DNA of 61,292 bases from Desulfobacterales bacterium (GTDB lineage Bacteria; Desulfobacterota; Desulfobacteria; Desulfobacterales; JAAELO01), in contig JAAELO010000362.1 of NCBI GenBank assembly GCA_024226555.1, forward strand, positions 1 to 61,292, given 5' to 3'. Under the pieces are notes generated by a model. The model was given only the letters and a program-made list of their open reading frames with translations. It did not search any database and was not told the origin of the DNA. Within the stretch, counting starts at the first letter, position 1. Each line of letters starts with the position of its first letter. This document shows positions 43,685-51,298 of this stretch, in pieces. A program made the translations under genes and the position numbers.

Positions 43685-43730
43685 TTGAAAAATACTGGAG
43701 TACCTTTAGCGGGTACTCCAATATTTCAAA
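43685..43730 (+). terminator. Terminator-like hairpin after fadJ-like gene
   Basis: TTGAAAAATACTGGAGTACC pairs with GGTACTCCAATATTTCAA around a short loop (tttagcg). It lacks a T-tract on the plus strand; the minus strand has 'tatttttcaa'. Confidence 0.65.
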
Positions 43731-43772
43731 AAGAGTATAAAATTGGTAGTTATAATTTTTTAACATATTTAA

Positions 43773-43901
43773 GGGAATCTCTAATAACTGATCTTTTGGC
43801 AAAATACTTTGTTATTTCCAAAAAAAACTGTAATAAAATCGGCTCGTTATTTTTTAAAATGCCTTGTATTTTAACCAAAATTCTAATTATTAGAGGTTCC
43901 C
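43773..43901 (-). repeat. MITE-like element, basic form, at a gene break
   Basis: A 129-bp copy in reverse orientation: GGGAATCTCTAATAACTG, core ctgtaataaaatcggctcgt, end AATTATTAGAGGTTCCC. The flanks differ (TTAA left, TATA right), unlike most full copies. The truncated dehydrogenase gene begins only 4 bp after it. Confidence 0.93.
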
Positions 43902-43905
43902 TATA

Positions 43906-44118
43906 GATAATAATGAAATTTACGGAGCTGCTCTTGATGTCTTAAAAGAAGAACCACCAAATATTAAAAATCCTGTTCTTAACAATAAGAAAATTGTTGT
44001 AACTCCACATAATGCATGGGCTACGCACGAATCAAGGAAGAGATTACTTAATATTGCAATTAAGAATGTAGATGCCTTTATTAAAGGAAGGCCTGAAAAT
44101 GTAATTAATGGATTGTAA
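43906..44118 (+). pseudogene. C-terminal fragment of a D-2-hydroxyacid dehydrogenase
   Basis: An open frame of 70 codons without a start reads DNNEIYGAALDVLKEEPP, then NPVLNNKKIVVTPHNAWATH and a helical tail ending VINGL. This is the C-terminal end of the D-isomer specific 2-hydroxyacid dehydrogenase family (hydroxypyruvate/glycerate dehydrogenase type), with the catalytic histidine in TPHNAW. The N-terminal three quarters are absent. Upstream is a repeat element, and the frame hits a stop inside the element end. The sequence is otherwise intact, so the break appears recent. Confidence 0.85.
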
Positions 44119-44146
44119 AAAAAGCAGCCGAACTGCTTTTTTTACA
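44114..44146. terminator. Bidirectional terminator
   Basis: TGTAAAAAAAGCAG pairs with CTGCTTTTTTTACA. It has T-runs on both strands and serves the dehydrogenase remnant (plus) and the XRE gene (minus), whose stop is 14 bp away. Confidence 0.85.
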
Positions 44147-44159
44147 ATAAAAATATAAT

Positions 44160-44573
44160 CTAACGAGTGTAAACATTTGATCTAAGAATGCTTAACTGAT
44201 TTACATAGAACTCTTTTGTAAGATGTCTATTGTCATATGATGTGCAGAATAGATCATTTAATTCATCTCGTGTAATATCATGTTCTTCTGAATCATAAAG
44301 ATCACGAATGATTTCTATTTCATCTTCATCTGGTGCACCACATAGAAGAGATTTGGGAGGAATATTCAAGAAATCTGCTATATAGCAAATTCTGTCTATT
44401 GAGATTCCAACATTTCCAGTTTCTAACCTTGAAACATAAGATCTTGAAGTATCCATTGCACTTGCGAAACTACTTTGGTTGTAGCCTTCAACAGTTCTCC
44501 AAAATTTTATTCCTCTTCCAAGAGATGATAAAAATTTTTTCTCCTGATCATTTTTTGGGGACATATTAAACAT
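44160..44573 (-). CDS. XRE family DNA-binding regulator
   Basis: A 137-residue protein with an N-terminal Cro/CI-type helix-turn-helix (about 17-75: the first helix pair around FWRTVEGYNQSSFASAM, then the recognition helix TSRSYVSRLETG). The C-terminal part, about 60 residues and acidic, is not recognised. It probably controls itself and perhaps the divergent phosphoesterase gene; the 560-bp gap holds a perfect 18-bp palindrome. It shows no phage context. Confidence 0.82.
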   Translation of the reverse strand: MFNMSPKNDQEKKFLSSLGRGIKFWRTVEGYNQSSFASAMDTSRSYVSRLETGNVGISIDRICYIADFLNIPPKSLLCGAPDEDEIEIIRDLYDSEEHDITRDELNDLFCTSYDNRHLTKEFYVNQLSILRSNVYTR

Positions 44574-45132
44574 TCTCCTTCATTAAAAAAATTTAAATTT
44601 GGATGTAAAAAATTATATAAATTTCTCTAAATTATGTCTATAGTGCTTTAATACTTAAAACGATAATTTATAAAGACTTACAAAATAAAATACATTTTGA
44701 TAAAGTGTTTATTTATTTAACAAACATTTATACAGGTACATACCAAAAACTAATTAATTGTAAAATAAAAAAACGAAAAAGCACAGTTTTTTTTGTAGGT
44801 ATTAATACCTACTGTAAAATATTATCTGATAGTTAACATGGTTTAAGCGCGCTGTGGTAAGGGGTTTGAGGTGTTTTGAAAATCAATAAATATAAATATC
44901 AAAAAACTAAAAAAAAGGTTTTTTTTGAATATCTAAATATAAAAAAAGGAAATGAAATACAAAAAACTATCATGAATCTTAATTCACAGTTTAAATAGAG
45001 TGAATTTAATAAATCGATTCGAGTTTTTTCATAGGTATTACAAAAAAAATACAAAACATTTTTTAGTGTAATATTTAAATAATTGATATAACTTAAATAA
45101 AACTAAAATAGAGAAACGAAAGAGGCTTTCAA
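44574..45132. other. Large divergent intergenic region, regulatory sequences
   Basis: No gene is found in 559 bp. It contains the palindrome at 44795, a related shorter one GGTACATACC (44735-44744), a half-site TAGGTATTA (45032-45040) and a short G+C-rich patch (44846-44875, 'taagcgcgctgtggtaagg') that stands out against the A+T-rich background. The phosphoesterase promoter must lie near 45040-45110. Confidence 0.4.
44795..44812. promoter_or_regulatory. Perfect 18-bp palindrome, candidate XRE operator
   Basis: GTAGGTATTAATACCTAC. It is the strongest symmetric site in the gap between the XRE regulator and the phosphoesterase. Related half-sites occur nearby. Confidence 0.5.
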
Positions 45133-45888
45133 TTGCGGGTTTACAATGTTTCAGATTTACATGTGGATTATAACGAAAATTTAAAATGGGTAAATGGAAT
45201 ATCAGAATTTGAATATAAAAATGATATACTGATATTGAATGGGGACATTTCTGATAAAATAACACTAATTGCAGATGTTTTTAAAAAGTTAAAAAAGTGT
45301 TTTTCATATATTATGTTTGTCCCTGGAAATCATGATTTGTGGGTAAGAGAAGGATCTGCAAATTCTGTGGAAAAATTTCAGGAAATACAGAAAGTAGCTG
45401 ATGAATATGGAATTCATACAGAAGAGGTTAGCTTCAATAAATTGAGAATTGTCCCATTATTAGGTTGGTATGATTATAGTTTTGGTTTGCCAACTGATAA
45501 TCTTCATAATATGTGGAATGATTTTAATTTTTGCAACTGGCCTGATGATTATGATTATTTTCTTATAACCGAGATGTTTACCAATCTTAATAAAATAAAT
45601 AAGAAACAAGATGATGAATTTGTCATATCATTTTCTCATTTTTTACCTAACATTGACGTTATGCCACCTTTTATACCAACAGATAAAAGATTTATATATC
45701 CGGTTTTAGGATCCAATCTTATTGGAGAACAGGTTAAAAAGCTTGAATCTGATATTCATATCTACGGACACAGTCATGTTAACAATAAAGTAATTATAGA
45801 TAATACTTTGTACATTAATAATGCATATGGTTATCCTTCTGAAAAAAATATATGCTGTAAAAAAATTGTTAAGATCTATGAATTTTGA
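45133..45888 (+). CDS. Metallophosphoesterase
   Basis: A 251-residue calcineurin-like phosphoesterase. All metal-binding blocks are present: SDLHVD, NGDISD, PGNHDLW, the histidine in SFSHFLP and GHSHVN. The substrate is unknown; phosphodiester or nucleotide bonds are typical. The start is TTG at 45133, with 'agaggctttcaa' as ribosome site, and the protein starts directly with the first strand (RVYNVSDLHVD), as usual. No signal peptide is seen, so it is cytoplasmic. It is a single gene, downstream of the regulatory gap shared with the XRE regulator. Confidence 0.85.
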   Translation: MRVYNVSDLHVDYNENLKWVNGISEFEYKNDILILNGDISDKITLIADVFKKLKKCFSYIMFVPGNHDLWVREGSANSVEKFQEIQKVADEYGIHTEEVSFNKLRIVPLLGWYDYSFGLPTDNLHNMWNDFNFCNWPDDYDYFLITEMFTNLNKINKKQDDEFVISFSHFLPNIDVMPPFIPTDKRFIYPVLGSNLIGEQVKKLESDIHIYGHSHVNNKVIIDNTLYINNAYGYPSEKNICCKKIVKIYEF

Positions 45889-45976
45889 TAGAAAAAGTTG
45901 CCGTATTGTAAGATTTGCAACATAATAAAAATTTGAATAGGTAAATATATTAATATTAATTATAAGGGATTAAAAT

Positions 45977-46297
45977 ATGAAAACTTCTATTAAATTGAAA
46001 ATATTTGGTGTTTTCCTTGTTATCGGCCTGATAATATTTGGCTACTTCTATTTCAAATATTTCTTTTCTGAAGAACAGAAAAATATAACAAAGAGAAAAA
46101 TAGAGAACCTACAGGGCCTAAATTTAAAGGTAACTGTTTTTGGAATGGATGGAAAAATTTTAGCGACTTATAAAAATGTTGGTAAAATAACAAGTGCAAC
46201 AGATGGACGAAACTATACGTATTTCAGAACAAGTGATGATAGATATGTTCAGATTCCTAATTCTGTCTGGTATATAGCTGAAGATCAAAAAAATTGA
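45977..46297 (+). CDS. Small membrane-anchored hypothetical protein
   Basis: A 106-residue protein with one N-terminal membrane helix (about 8-30) and a periplasmic domain of about 65 residues. The domain contains LNLKVTVFGMDGKILATYKN, split as a strand pair, then GKITSATDGRNYTYF and YVQIPNSVWYIAE. The conserved look suggests a real family, but I cannot name it. Ribosome site 'ataagggattaaaat'. Confidence 0.6.
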   Translation: MKTSIKLKIFGVFLVIGLIIFGYFYFKYFFSEEQKNITKRKIENLQGLNLKVTVFGMDGKILATYKNVGKITSATDGRNYTYFRTSDDRYVQIPNSVWYIAEDQKN

Positions 46298-46316
46298 TGG
46301 TGAAGATGGAAGTATA

Positions 46317-47357
46317 TTAGAAATTCCCTTGATATGCTTCCATAATAATAACACCTTGTTTGTAACCTAAACCTCCATTACCATGAACCAGGCCGTATCG
46401 CTTTTTTTCTTTTTTAAGGCAGTTGAACATTTCAATAATAGCATTTAATGATGGGTTATTCCATGGAGCCTTGGAAAGATTCATACCACCTGTAATTGTT
46501 ATTTCATGATATTTAAGGAAAGTTGATATTTCATCAATTGATTTAATTAGCTTTGATTTTAGAAGGAAAGCTACGGGAACAATTGGGTAGCATGTATAAA
46601 CTTCCATTAATGCATTTTTATTTAAAAACTCTTTAAAGAATTCTATCCCGGAGTTTTTAAGGGCTTCTGAAATAGAATTTTCCAGATGTTTGTAATCTTT
46701 AATTTGATGTATATTTTTTTGTCCATCTAAAACTTCACCAAAACCGGTTCCAAGTATTTTTAAACAATTGTTTTTGTGCATATATATATATTTGTTGTTA
46801 GAAATAACCAATTGTCCCTCAAAATCTACAACGGGGTTTGCACAATCTACTCCTCTGAAGAGTCCTGTAATATAATTAAACCATTTCTCATCAGGTTTAT
46901 AATCTTTATGACGTCTCTTAAAAGTTTTTAAATAATTTGAAAACAGATCTTCGGCAAAATTTTTGAATTTTGTTTCAGTAAAATTTTCTTTTAGTATGAA
47001 CTCGTTCGCTATTTCATTATATAATGATGGAATAGATTCATTATATATGGACATTTTTTTGTTTCTATTTTCCTTTGAGTAATCAGATTTAATATGATCT
47101 TTACCCTTAATAATAATGAAATCATATAACTCATCTTTTATAAGTTTATCAGCATATATAACTGCTTCAACAGGAGCACATCCACTTCTGAAATGATTAC
47201 CTTCCAATTCTGAGTGCCACTCTGTTTCAAGGGGATCAATATATAATTCATTAAAATTTAAATTTTCAGTTTTAATCCTCTCTATTAACTCATCTGTTTC
47301 ATTCGTATTTCCAATTCCATCAACAATTTTATCAGCAGCAATTATAAATGAATCCAT
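46317..47357 (-). CDS. Divergent thiolase-fold (acetyltransferase-like) protein
   Basis: A protein of 346 residues from the ATG at 47357; an in-frame ATG at 47423 would add 22 residues. It follows the pattern of SCP2-type thiolases. RSGCAPVEAVIYADKLI has a cysteine where the thiolase nucleophile sits, and the C-terminal block ITGGMNLSKAPWNNP with GLVHGNGGLGYKQGV matches the end of acetyl-CoA acetyltransferase-like proteins. The typical GHP loop is absent, and the protein is very rich in Lys/Asn. Activity is uncertain. It is divergent from an enoyl-CoA hydratase gene, which supports a role in acyl-CoA metabolism. Confidence 0.6.
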   Translation of the reverse strand: MDSFIIAADKIVDGIGNTNETDELIERIKTENLNFNELYIDPLETEWHSELEGNHFRSGCAPVEAVIYADKLIKDELYDFIIIKGKDHIKSDYSKENRNKKMSIYNESIPSLYNEIANEFILKENFTETKFKNFAEDLFSNYLKTFKRRHKDYKPDEKWFNYITGLFRGVDCANPVVDFEGQLVISNNKYIYMHKNNCLKILGTGFGEVLDGQKNIHQIKDYKHLENSISEALKNSGIEFFKEFLNKNALMEVYTCYPIVPVAFLLKSKLIKSIDEISTFLKYHEITITGGMNLSKAPWNNPSLNAIIEMFNCLKKEKKRYGLVHGNGGLGYKQGVIIMEAYQGNF

Positions 47358-47520
47358 ATATAAAAAGTTCCTATAATACTTTAGTCTCAGAAGTTGACAA
47401 AAATAGACCTTTGATCTAATCATTATCAGGTCTATTTGATTTATATTATTGGTATCTTAACAGTTTGAGCCGATTCTAAAAGTAAAATTTTATAAATATA
47501 ATAATTTGGAGGTTTTTTAA

Positions 47521-48312
47521 ATGGAGTATGAAAATATTCTTTTAGGTGTTGAAGATGGAATTGCAACAATTACTTTTAACAGACCAAAAGCTTTAAATGC
47601 TTTAAACGCACCACTTGTTAGAGATTTAAGTGATGCGATAAAAAAAGTCTCTGAAGATGAAGATATCAGATGTCTTATACTTACTGGTAGTGGAGATAAA
47701 GCTTTTGTTGCAGGAGCAGATATTGTTGAGCTAACAAAATTTAACTCTTTGCAGGCAAAAAATCATATACATTTTGTACAATCAACTTTTGATAATTTAC
47801 AAAAACTATCTGTACCAGTGATAGCAGCAGTCAATGGATTTGCTCTTGGTGGTGGTCTTGAAGTGGCCATGTCATGTGATTTTATCTATGCATCAGATAA
47901 TGCTAAATTTGGACTTCCTGAAATTAACCTTGGTTTAATCCCTGGTTTTGGTGGAACACAAAGACTGCCTAGAATGATTGGACCCAACCTGGCCAAAGAG
48001 ATGCTGTTTACCGGAAAAATGATAGATGCACAAGAAGCAAACTCAATTGGACTTGTTAATAAGGTGATGCCTCAGTCAGAGCTTATGGATACTGTATTAA
48101 AAACTGCAAAAACTATTGCATCAAAAGGGAAAGTATCATTAAGAGCCGCAAAGCAAACAGTAAATTCAGGTTTAAATGTTGATCTTGAGACTGGTTGTAA
48201 AATGGAAGCTGATATTTTCTCGATCTGCATATCAAGTGAAGATGCAAAAGAGGGTACAACAGCATTTCTTGAAAAAAGAAAAGCTGAATTCAAAGGTACT
48301 TACAACTCTTAG
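47521..48312 (+). CDS. Enoyl-CoA hydratase (crotonase family)
   Basis: A 263-residue hydratase that adds water to short-chain enoyl-CoA. The oxyanion-hole and catalytic blocks are complete: AGADIVEL, the first glutamate in GGGLEVAMSCDF and the second in LPEINLGLIPGFGG. It is the type found as Crt in butyrate metabolism, but I leave the symbol blank, because the substrate cannot be told. Ribosome site 'ttggaggttttttaa'. A strong terminator follows the stop. It has no TetR palindrome upstream, so it is not visibly part of the 31740/40021 regulon. Confidence 0.9.
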   Translation: MEYENILLGVEDGIATITFNRPKALNALNAPLVRDLSDAIKKVSEDEDIRCLILTGSGDKAFVAGADIVELTKFNSLQAKNHIHFVQSTFDNLQKLSVPVIAAVNGFALGGGLEVAMSCDFIYASDNAKFGLPEINLGLIPGFGGTQRLPRMIGPNLAKEMLFTGKMIDAQEANSIGLVNKVMPQSELMDTVLKTAKTIASKGKVSLRAAKQTVNSGLNVDLETGCKMEADIFSICISSEDAKEGTTAFLEKRKAEFKGTYNS

Positions 48313-48317
48313 AATTC

Positions 48318-48360
48318 AAATGACAGTATTAAGTGTATTTTTTTAATACTGTCATTTTTC
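48318..48360 (+). terminator. Terminator after the enoyl-CoA hydratase gene
   Basis: AAATGACAGTATTAA pairs with TTAATACTGTCATTT over a 10-base loop, followed by a T-run (tttttc). The stem is perfect. Confidence 0.9.
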
Positions 48361-48387
48361 ATATTTTAAAATAACAGAAGCTTTGAT

Positions 48388-48582
48388 TTATTCAAGAGCT
48401 TTCCCTGCTTTATCTATAGCATTTTCTATTTTTCTCTCTGTTCCGATCACTTTATAGATTACTTTATCGATTGATTTGCCTACTTTTTGAAATGAACTGT
48501 ATTTTGTTACAAGAAAAGCAATAATGATGCATACTATTAAAGGTACAATAACAAGTTTAAAACTTTTTTTGAAAAATTTCAT
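48388..48582 (-). CDS. Small single-helix membrane protein
   Basis: A 64-residue protein from the ATG at 48582, which has the ribosome site GGAG six bases ahead. The frame is open to 48666, but that part lies in the repeat element. A basic start (MKFFKKSFK) is followed by one membrane helix (about 10-26) and a charged helical tail (QKVGKSIDKVIYKVIGTERK). No family is recognised. It is a single gene. Confidence 0.55.
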   Translation of the reverse strand: MKFFKKSFKLVIVPLIVCIIIAFLVTKYSSFQKVGKSIDKVIYKVIGTERKIENAIDKAGKALE

Positions 48583-48611
48583 AGTCGTCTCCAAATTAGT
48601 GTATGTCTTAT

Positions 48612-48799
48612 GAGAACCTATAATTAGAATTTTGATTGAAATACAAGGTATTAGAAAAAATAACAAACCGGTTCGTTTATAAAAAAGGTTATATTCTATA
48701 AAGTTTACAGTTTTTTTTCTTAATATACCCCCATTGTTTTGTTTTTATTCATTTTAAAACAACTTAAGTAGTTCGGTTAAAAGGCAGTTATTGATTCCC
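48612..48799 (+). repeat. MITE-like element, 188-bp form with centre and right-arm cassettes
   Basis: GAGAACCTATAATTAG at the left and GCAGTTATTGATTCCC at the right. A cassette sits in the centre (between aataacaaaccgg and cagttttttt). A different one is in the right arm (accccc, attgttttgttttt, attttaaaacaacttaag). The flanks (TTAT, TTAA) nearly match. Confidence 0.88.
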
Positions 48800-48859
48800 T
48801 TAATAATTTTACACAATAGATCTTATTTGTAAATATCAATTAATAATAACTTGTACATC

Positions 48860-48883
48860 AGGTTCTATAATTTATAAGAACCT
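48860..48883. promoter_or_regulatory. Inverted repeat upstream of the paaK-like gene
   Basis: AGGTTCT and AGAACCT are separated by 10 A/T bases, about 180 bp before the start codon. It is a candidate operator or hairpin; nothing else of note lies in this gap. Confidence 0.35.
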
Positions 48884-49065
48884 TATTGTAAATTCTATTA
48901 TTTATCAAATAGTTAAACTGGAATTTGATTGTAGTAAAAACTGTTTAGTGGAATTTGTTGACAGAACCACTTGAATTTTATTTCCATAGATTATAAGTGT
49001 TTTACCAAATATTTTCGGAACCATAGGGAAAAGTTAATCTTGATTTTTATTAAGGAGATTTTAAA

Positions 49066-50367
49066 ATGATTTACAATATTGAATATGAGACAATGCCAAG
49101 GGAGGCAATTGAAGCTATTCAGTTAAAAAGACTAAAAGCAACTTTAGATAATGTATATGCAACGGTTCCGTTCTATAAAGAGAAATTTAAAGAAGCTGGA
49201 ATGGAACCCTCTGACATTAAAACTTTGAAAGATCTTTCAAAGGTTCCTTTTACAGTAAAGCAGGATTTAAGAGACAACTACCCATATGGAATGTTTGCAG
49301 TTCCTATGAATAATGTTGTTAGAATTCATGCCTCTTCAGGAACTACCGGAAGTCCAACAGTAGTAGGCTATACAAAAAGAGATATCAAAACATGGTCTGA
49401 GTTAATGGCAAGATCACTTGCCGCTGGTGGTGCAACTCCCGGGGATATTATTCATAATGCCTATGGATATGGTCTTTTTACAGGTGGGCTTGGAGTTCAT
49501 TATGGAGCTGAAGAGTTAGGTGCTTCTGTAATTCCGGTTTCAGGTGGTAATACAAAAAGGCAGATTGTTATTATGAAGGATTTTGGTCCAACAATTTTAA
49601 CAGCAACTCCATCTTACACCCTTCATCTTGCGGAAGTTGCAAATGACATGGGTATTGATTTTAAAGATTTGAATTTCAAGTTTGGTATATTTGGAGCAGA
49701 ACCATGGTCTGAAACCATGCGTCAGGATATTCAGAATAAATTAGGCATTACCGCTTGTGATATATACGGACTTAGTGAAGTTATGGGGCCAGGTGTTGCC
49801 ATTGAATGTTTTGAGGCACAAAAAGGTCTTCATGTATTTGAAGATCATTTTATAGCGGAGATAATAGATCCTGAAACGGAAGAGGTTCTTCCCTATGGTG
49901 AAATGGGAGAATTGGTTTTTACATCTATAACAAAAGAAGCTTTTCCAATAATAAGATACAGAACAAGAGATATTACGTCACTGTCGGTAGAGCCTTGTAT
50001 TTGTGGGAGGACACATGTTAGAATGAACAAAGTTAGTGGTAGAACCGATGATATGTTGATTATTAGAGGTGTAAATGTATTTCCTTCTCAAATTGAAAGT
50101 GTTTTGATGAAATCAAATGAAATTGCTCCCCATTATCAATTGATTGTTGATAGGGAAGGAAATCTTGATAATCTTACTGTTAAGGTTGAGATCGATGAAG
50201 CTCACTTTGCAGATGAAGTAAAGCAACTTCAGAATCTCAGCAACAAAATTTCACATAATATCAAAGAGTATTTAGGTGTTTCTGCAAAAGTTAAGCTTGT
50301 TGAACCAAAATCTATTGCAAGAAGTGAAGGAAAAGCTGTAAGGGTTATAGACAATAGAAAATTATAA
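49066..50367 (+). CDS. paaK: Phenylacetate-CoA ligase (PaaK-like AMP-forming)
   Basis: A 433-residue acyl-CoA synthetase that activates phenylacetate or a related aryl acid with ATP. The phosphate loop is [18 protein letters not shown], and later motifs include [13 protein letters not shown] and [20 protein letters not shown] with the C-terminal PaaK domain. An ACT-domain protein follows, which is the usual partner in anaerobes. There, such ligases serve breakdown or salvage of aromatic amino-acid products (often with indolepyruvate oxidoreductase, not seen here). A 194-bp repeat element sits between the two genes. Ribosome site 'aaggagattttaaa'. Confidence 0.88.
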   Translation: MIYNIEYETMPREAIEAIQLKRLKATLDNVYATVPFYKEKFKEAGMEPSDIKTLKDLSKVPFTVKQDLRDNYPYGMFAVPMNNVVRIHASSGTTGSPTVVGYTKRDIKTWSELMARSLAAGGATPGDIIHNAYGYGLFTGGLGVHYGAEELGASVIPVSGGNTKRQIVIMKDFGPTILTATPSYTLHLAEVANDMGIDFKDLNFKFGIFGAEPWSETMRQDIQNKLGITACDIYGLSEVMGPGVAIECFEAQKGLHVFEDHFIAEIIDPETEEVLPYGEMGELVFTSITKEAFPIIRYRTRDITSLSVEPCICGRTHVRMNKVSGRTDDMLIIRGVNVFPSQIESVLMKSNEIAPHYQLIVDREGNLDNLTVKVEIDEAHFADEVKQLQNLSNKISHNIKEYLGVSAKVKLVEPKSIARSEGKAVRVIDNRKL

Positions 50368-50390
50368 AGGAAGTAGTATTTAATCCTAAA

Positions 50391-50584
50391 GGGAACTATA
50401 ATAACCGCTTTTTAACTGAACTACTTAAGTTGTTTTAAAAAGAATAAAAACAAAACAACGGGGTATATTATGAAAAAAAAATGTTGTAAAATAAGCTCAT
50501 TATTTTTTCTAATGCAGAGATTTTATAAAACAAAAGTTTTATAATCTGTATTTCAATAAAAAATTATAGTTATTAGAGGTTCCC
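50391..50584 (-). repeat. MITE-like element, 194-bp form, between paaK and the ACT gene
   Basis: GGGAACTATAATAACCGC at the left and AGTTATTAGAGGTTCCC at the right. It carries the tgttttaaaaag...aaaacaac cassette in the left arm and the 'attttataaaac..gttttataat' cassette in the right arm. Exact TAAA flanks both ends (50387-50390 and 50585-50588). Confidence 0.92.
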
Positions 50585-50608
50585 TAAACATATTTCCGGA
50601 GGGATTTT

Positions 50609-51031
50609 ATGAAAGTTGAACAGATATCAATTTTTCTTGAGAATAAAGAGGGCAGGATTGCAGAAGTTACATCTATTTTATATAAAGCAGATGTAAATAT
50701 CAGAGCACTATCACTTGCAGATACAAATGATTTTGGCGTTTTAAGATTGATTGTTGATAAACCTGAAATTGCAGAAAAAGCATTAAAAGACAACGAGTTC
50801 ACAGTTGGAAAAACCAATGTAGTTGCTGTTGAAGTTGATGATCAACCTGGGGGATTACACAAGATACTTACAATATTGGATGAAGAGAAAATCAATGTTG
50901 AATATATGTATGCCTATGTACCTAAAAATGTTGAGAAACCGATAATGATTTTTAGATTTGATAATATAGAAGCTGCAATTAATGTTCTTGAAAGCAACAA
51001 TATCAAGGTTGTTTCTAATACTGCATTCTAA
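50609..51031 (+). CDS. ACT domain protein
   Basis: A 140-residue protein of two tandem ACT domains. The first begins [20 protein letters not shown] and the second [23 protein letters not shown] domains bind amino acids and act as allosteric sensors; this two-domain form is encoded with PaaK-type ligases in many anaerobes. It starts 25 bp after a repeat element with its own ribosome site (ccggagggatttt), and a terminator follows. Confidence 0.87.
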   Translation: MKVEQISIFLENKEGRIAEVTSILYKADVNIRALSLADTNDFGVLRLIVDKPEIAEKALKDNEFTVGKTNVVAVEVDDQPGGLHKILTILDEEKINVEYMYAYVPKNVEKPIMIFRFDNIEAAINVLESNNIKVVSNTAF

Positions 51032-51058
51032 AAAACAAATATGAAATATTTAAAGATC

Positions 51059-51094
51059 TGCCTGGTAAGTTAAATTGCCAGGCATTTCTGTTTT
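51059..51094 (+). terminator. Terminator after the ACT gene
   Basis: TGCCTGG (51059-51065) pairs with CCAGGCA (51078-51084), followed by 'tttctgtttt'. Confidence 0.85.
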
Positions 51095-51096
51095 AA

Positions 51097-51285
51097 TGGA
51101 ATCTCTAATAACTGATCTTTTAGCGAAATACTTAAGTTGTTCAAAAAACGGAACAACAGAATTATTTCCAAAAAAAAACTGTAATAAAATCGGCTCGTTA
51201 TTTTTGGAAATGCAGAGATTTTATAAAACTAAAAGCTTTTATAATCTGAATTTCATCCAAAATTCTAATTATTAGAGAGGTCACC
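51097..51285 (-). repeat. MITE-like element, 189-bp form
   Basis: TGGAATCTCTAATAACTG at the left and AATTATTAGAGAGGTCACC at the right. It has the acttaagttgttc..gaacaac cassette in the left arm and the 'attttataaaac..gcttttataa' cassette in the right arm. Exact TTAA flanks both ends (51093-51096 and 51286-51289). The right TTAA adjoins GG and forms part of the ribosome site of the next gene. Confidence 0.9.
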
Positions 51286-51298
51286 TTAAGGTAACTAA

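Noticed and set aside
51075-51275. Open frame of 66 codons inside the repeat at 51097-51285
   Set aside because: It lies almost wholly within the MITE-like element; similar frames at 1584-1778 and 43685-43906 show the same peptide motifs only because the repeat is the same. There is no convincing ribosome site.
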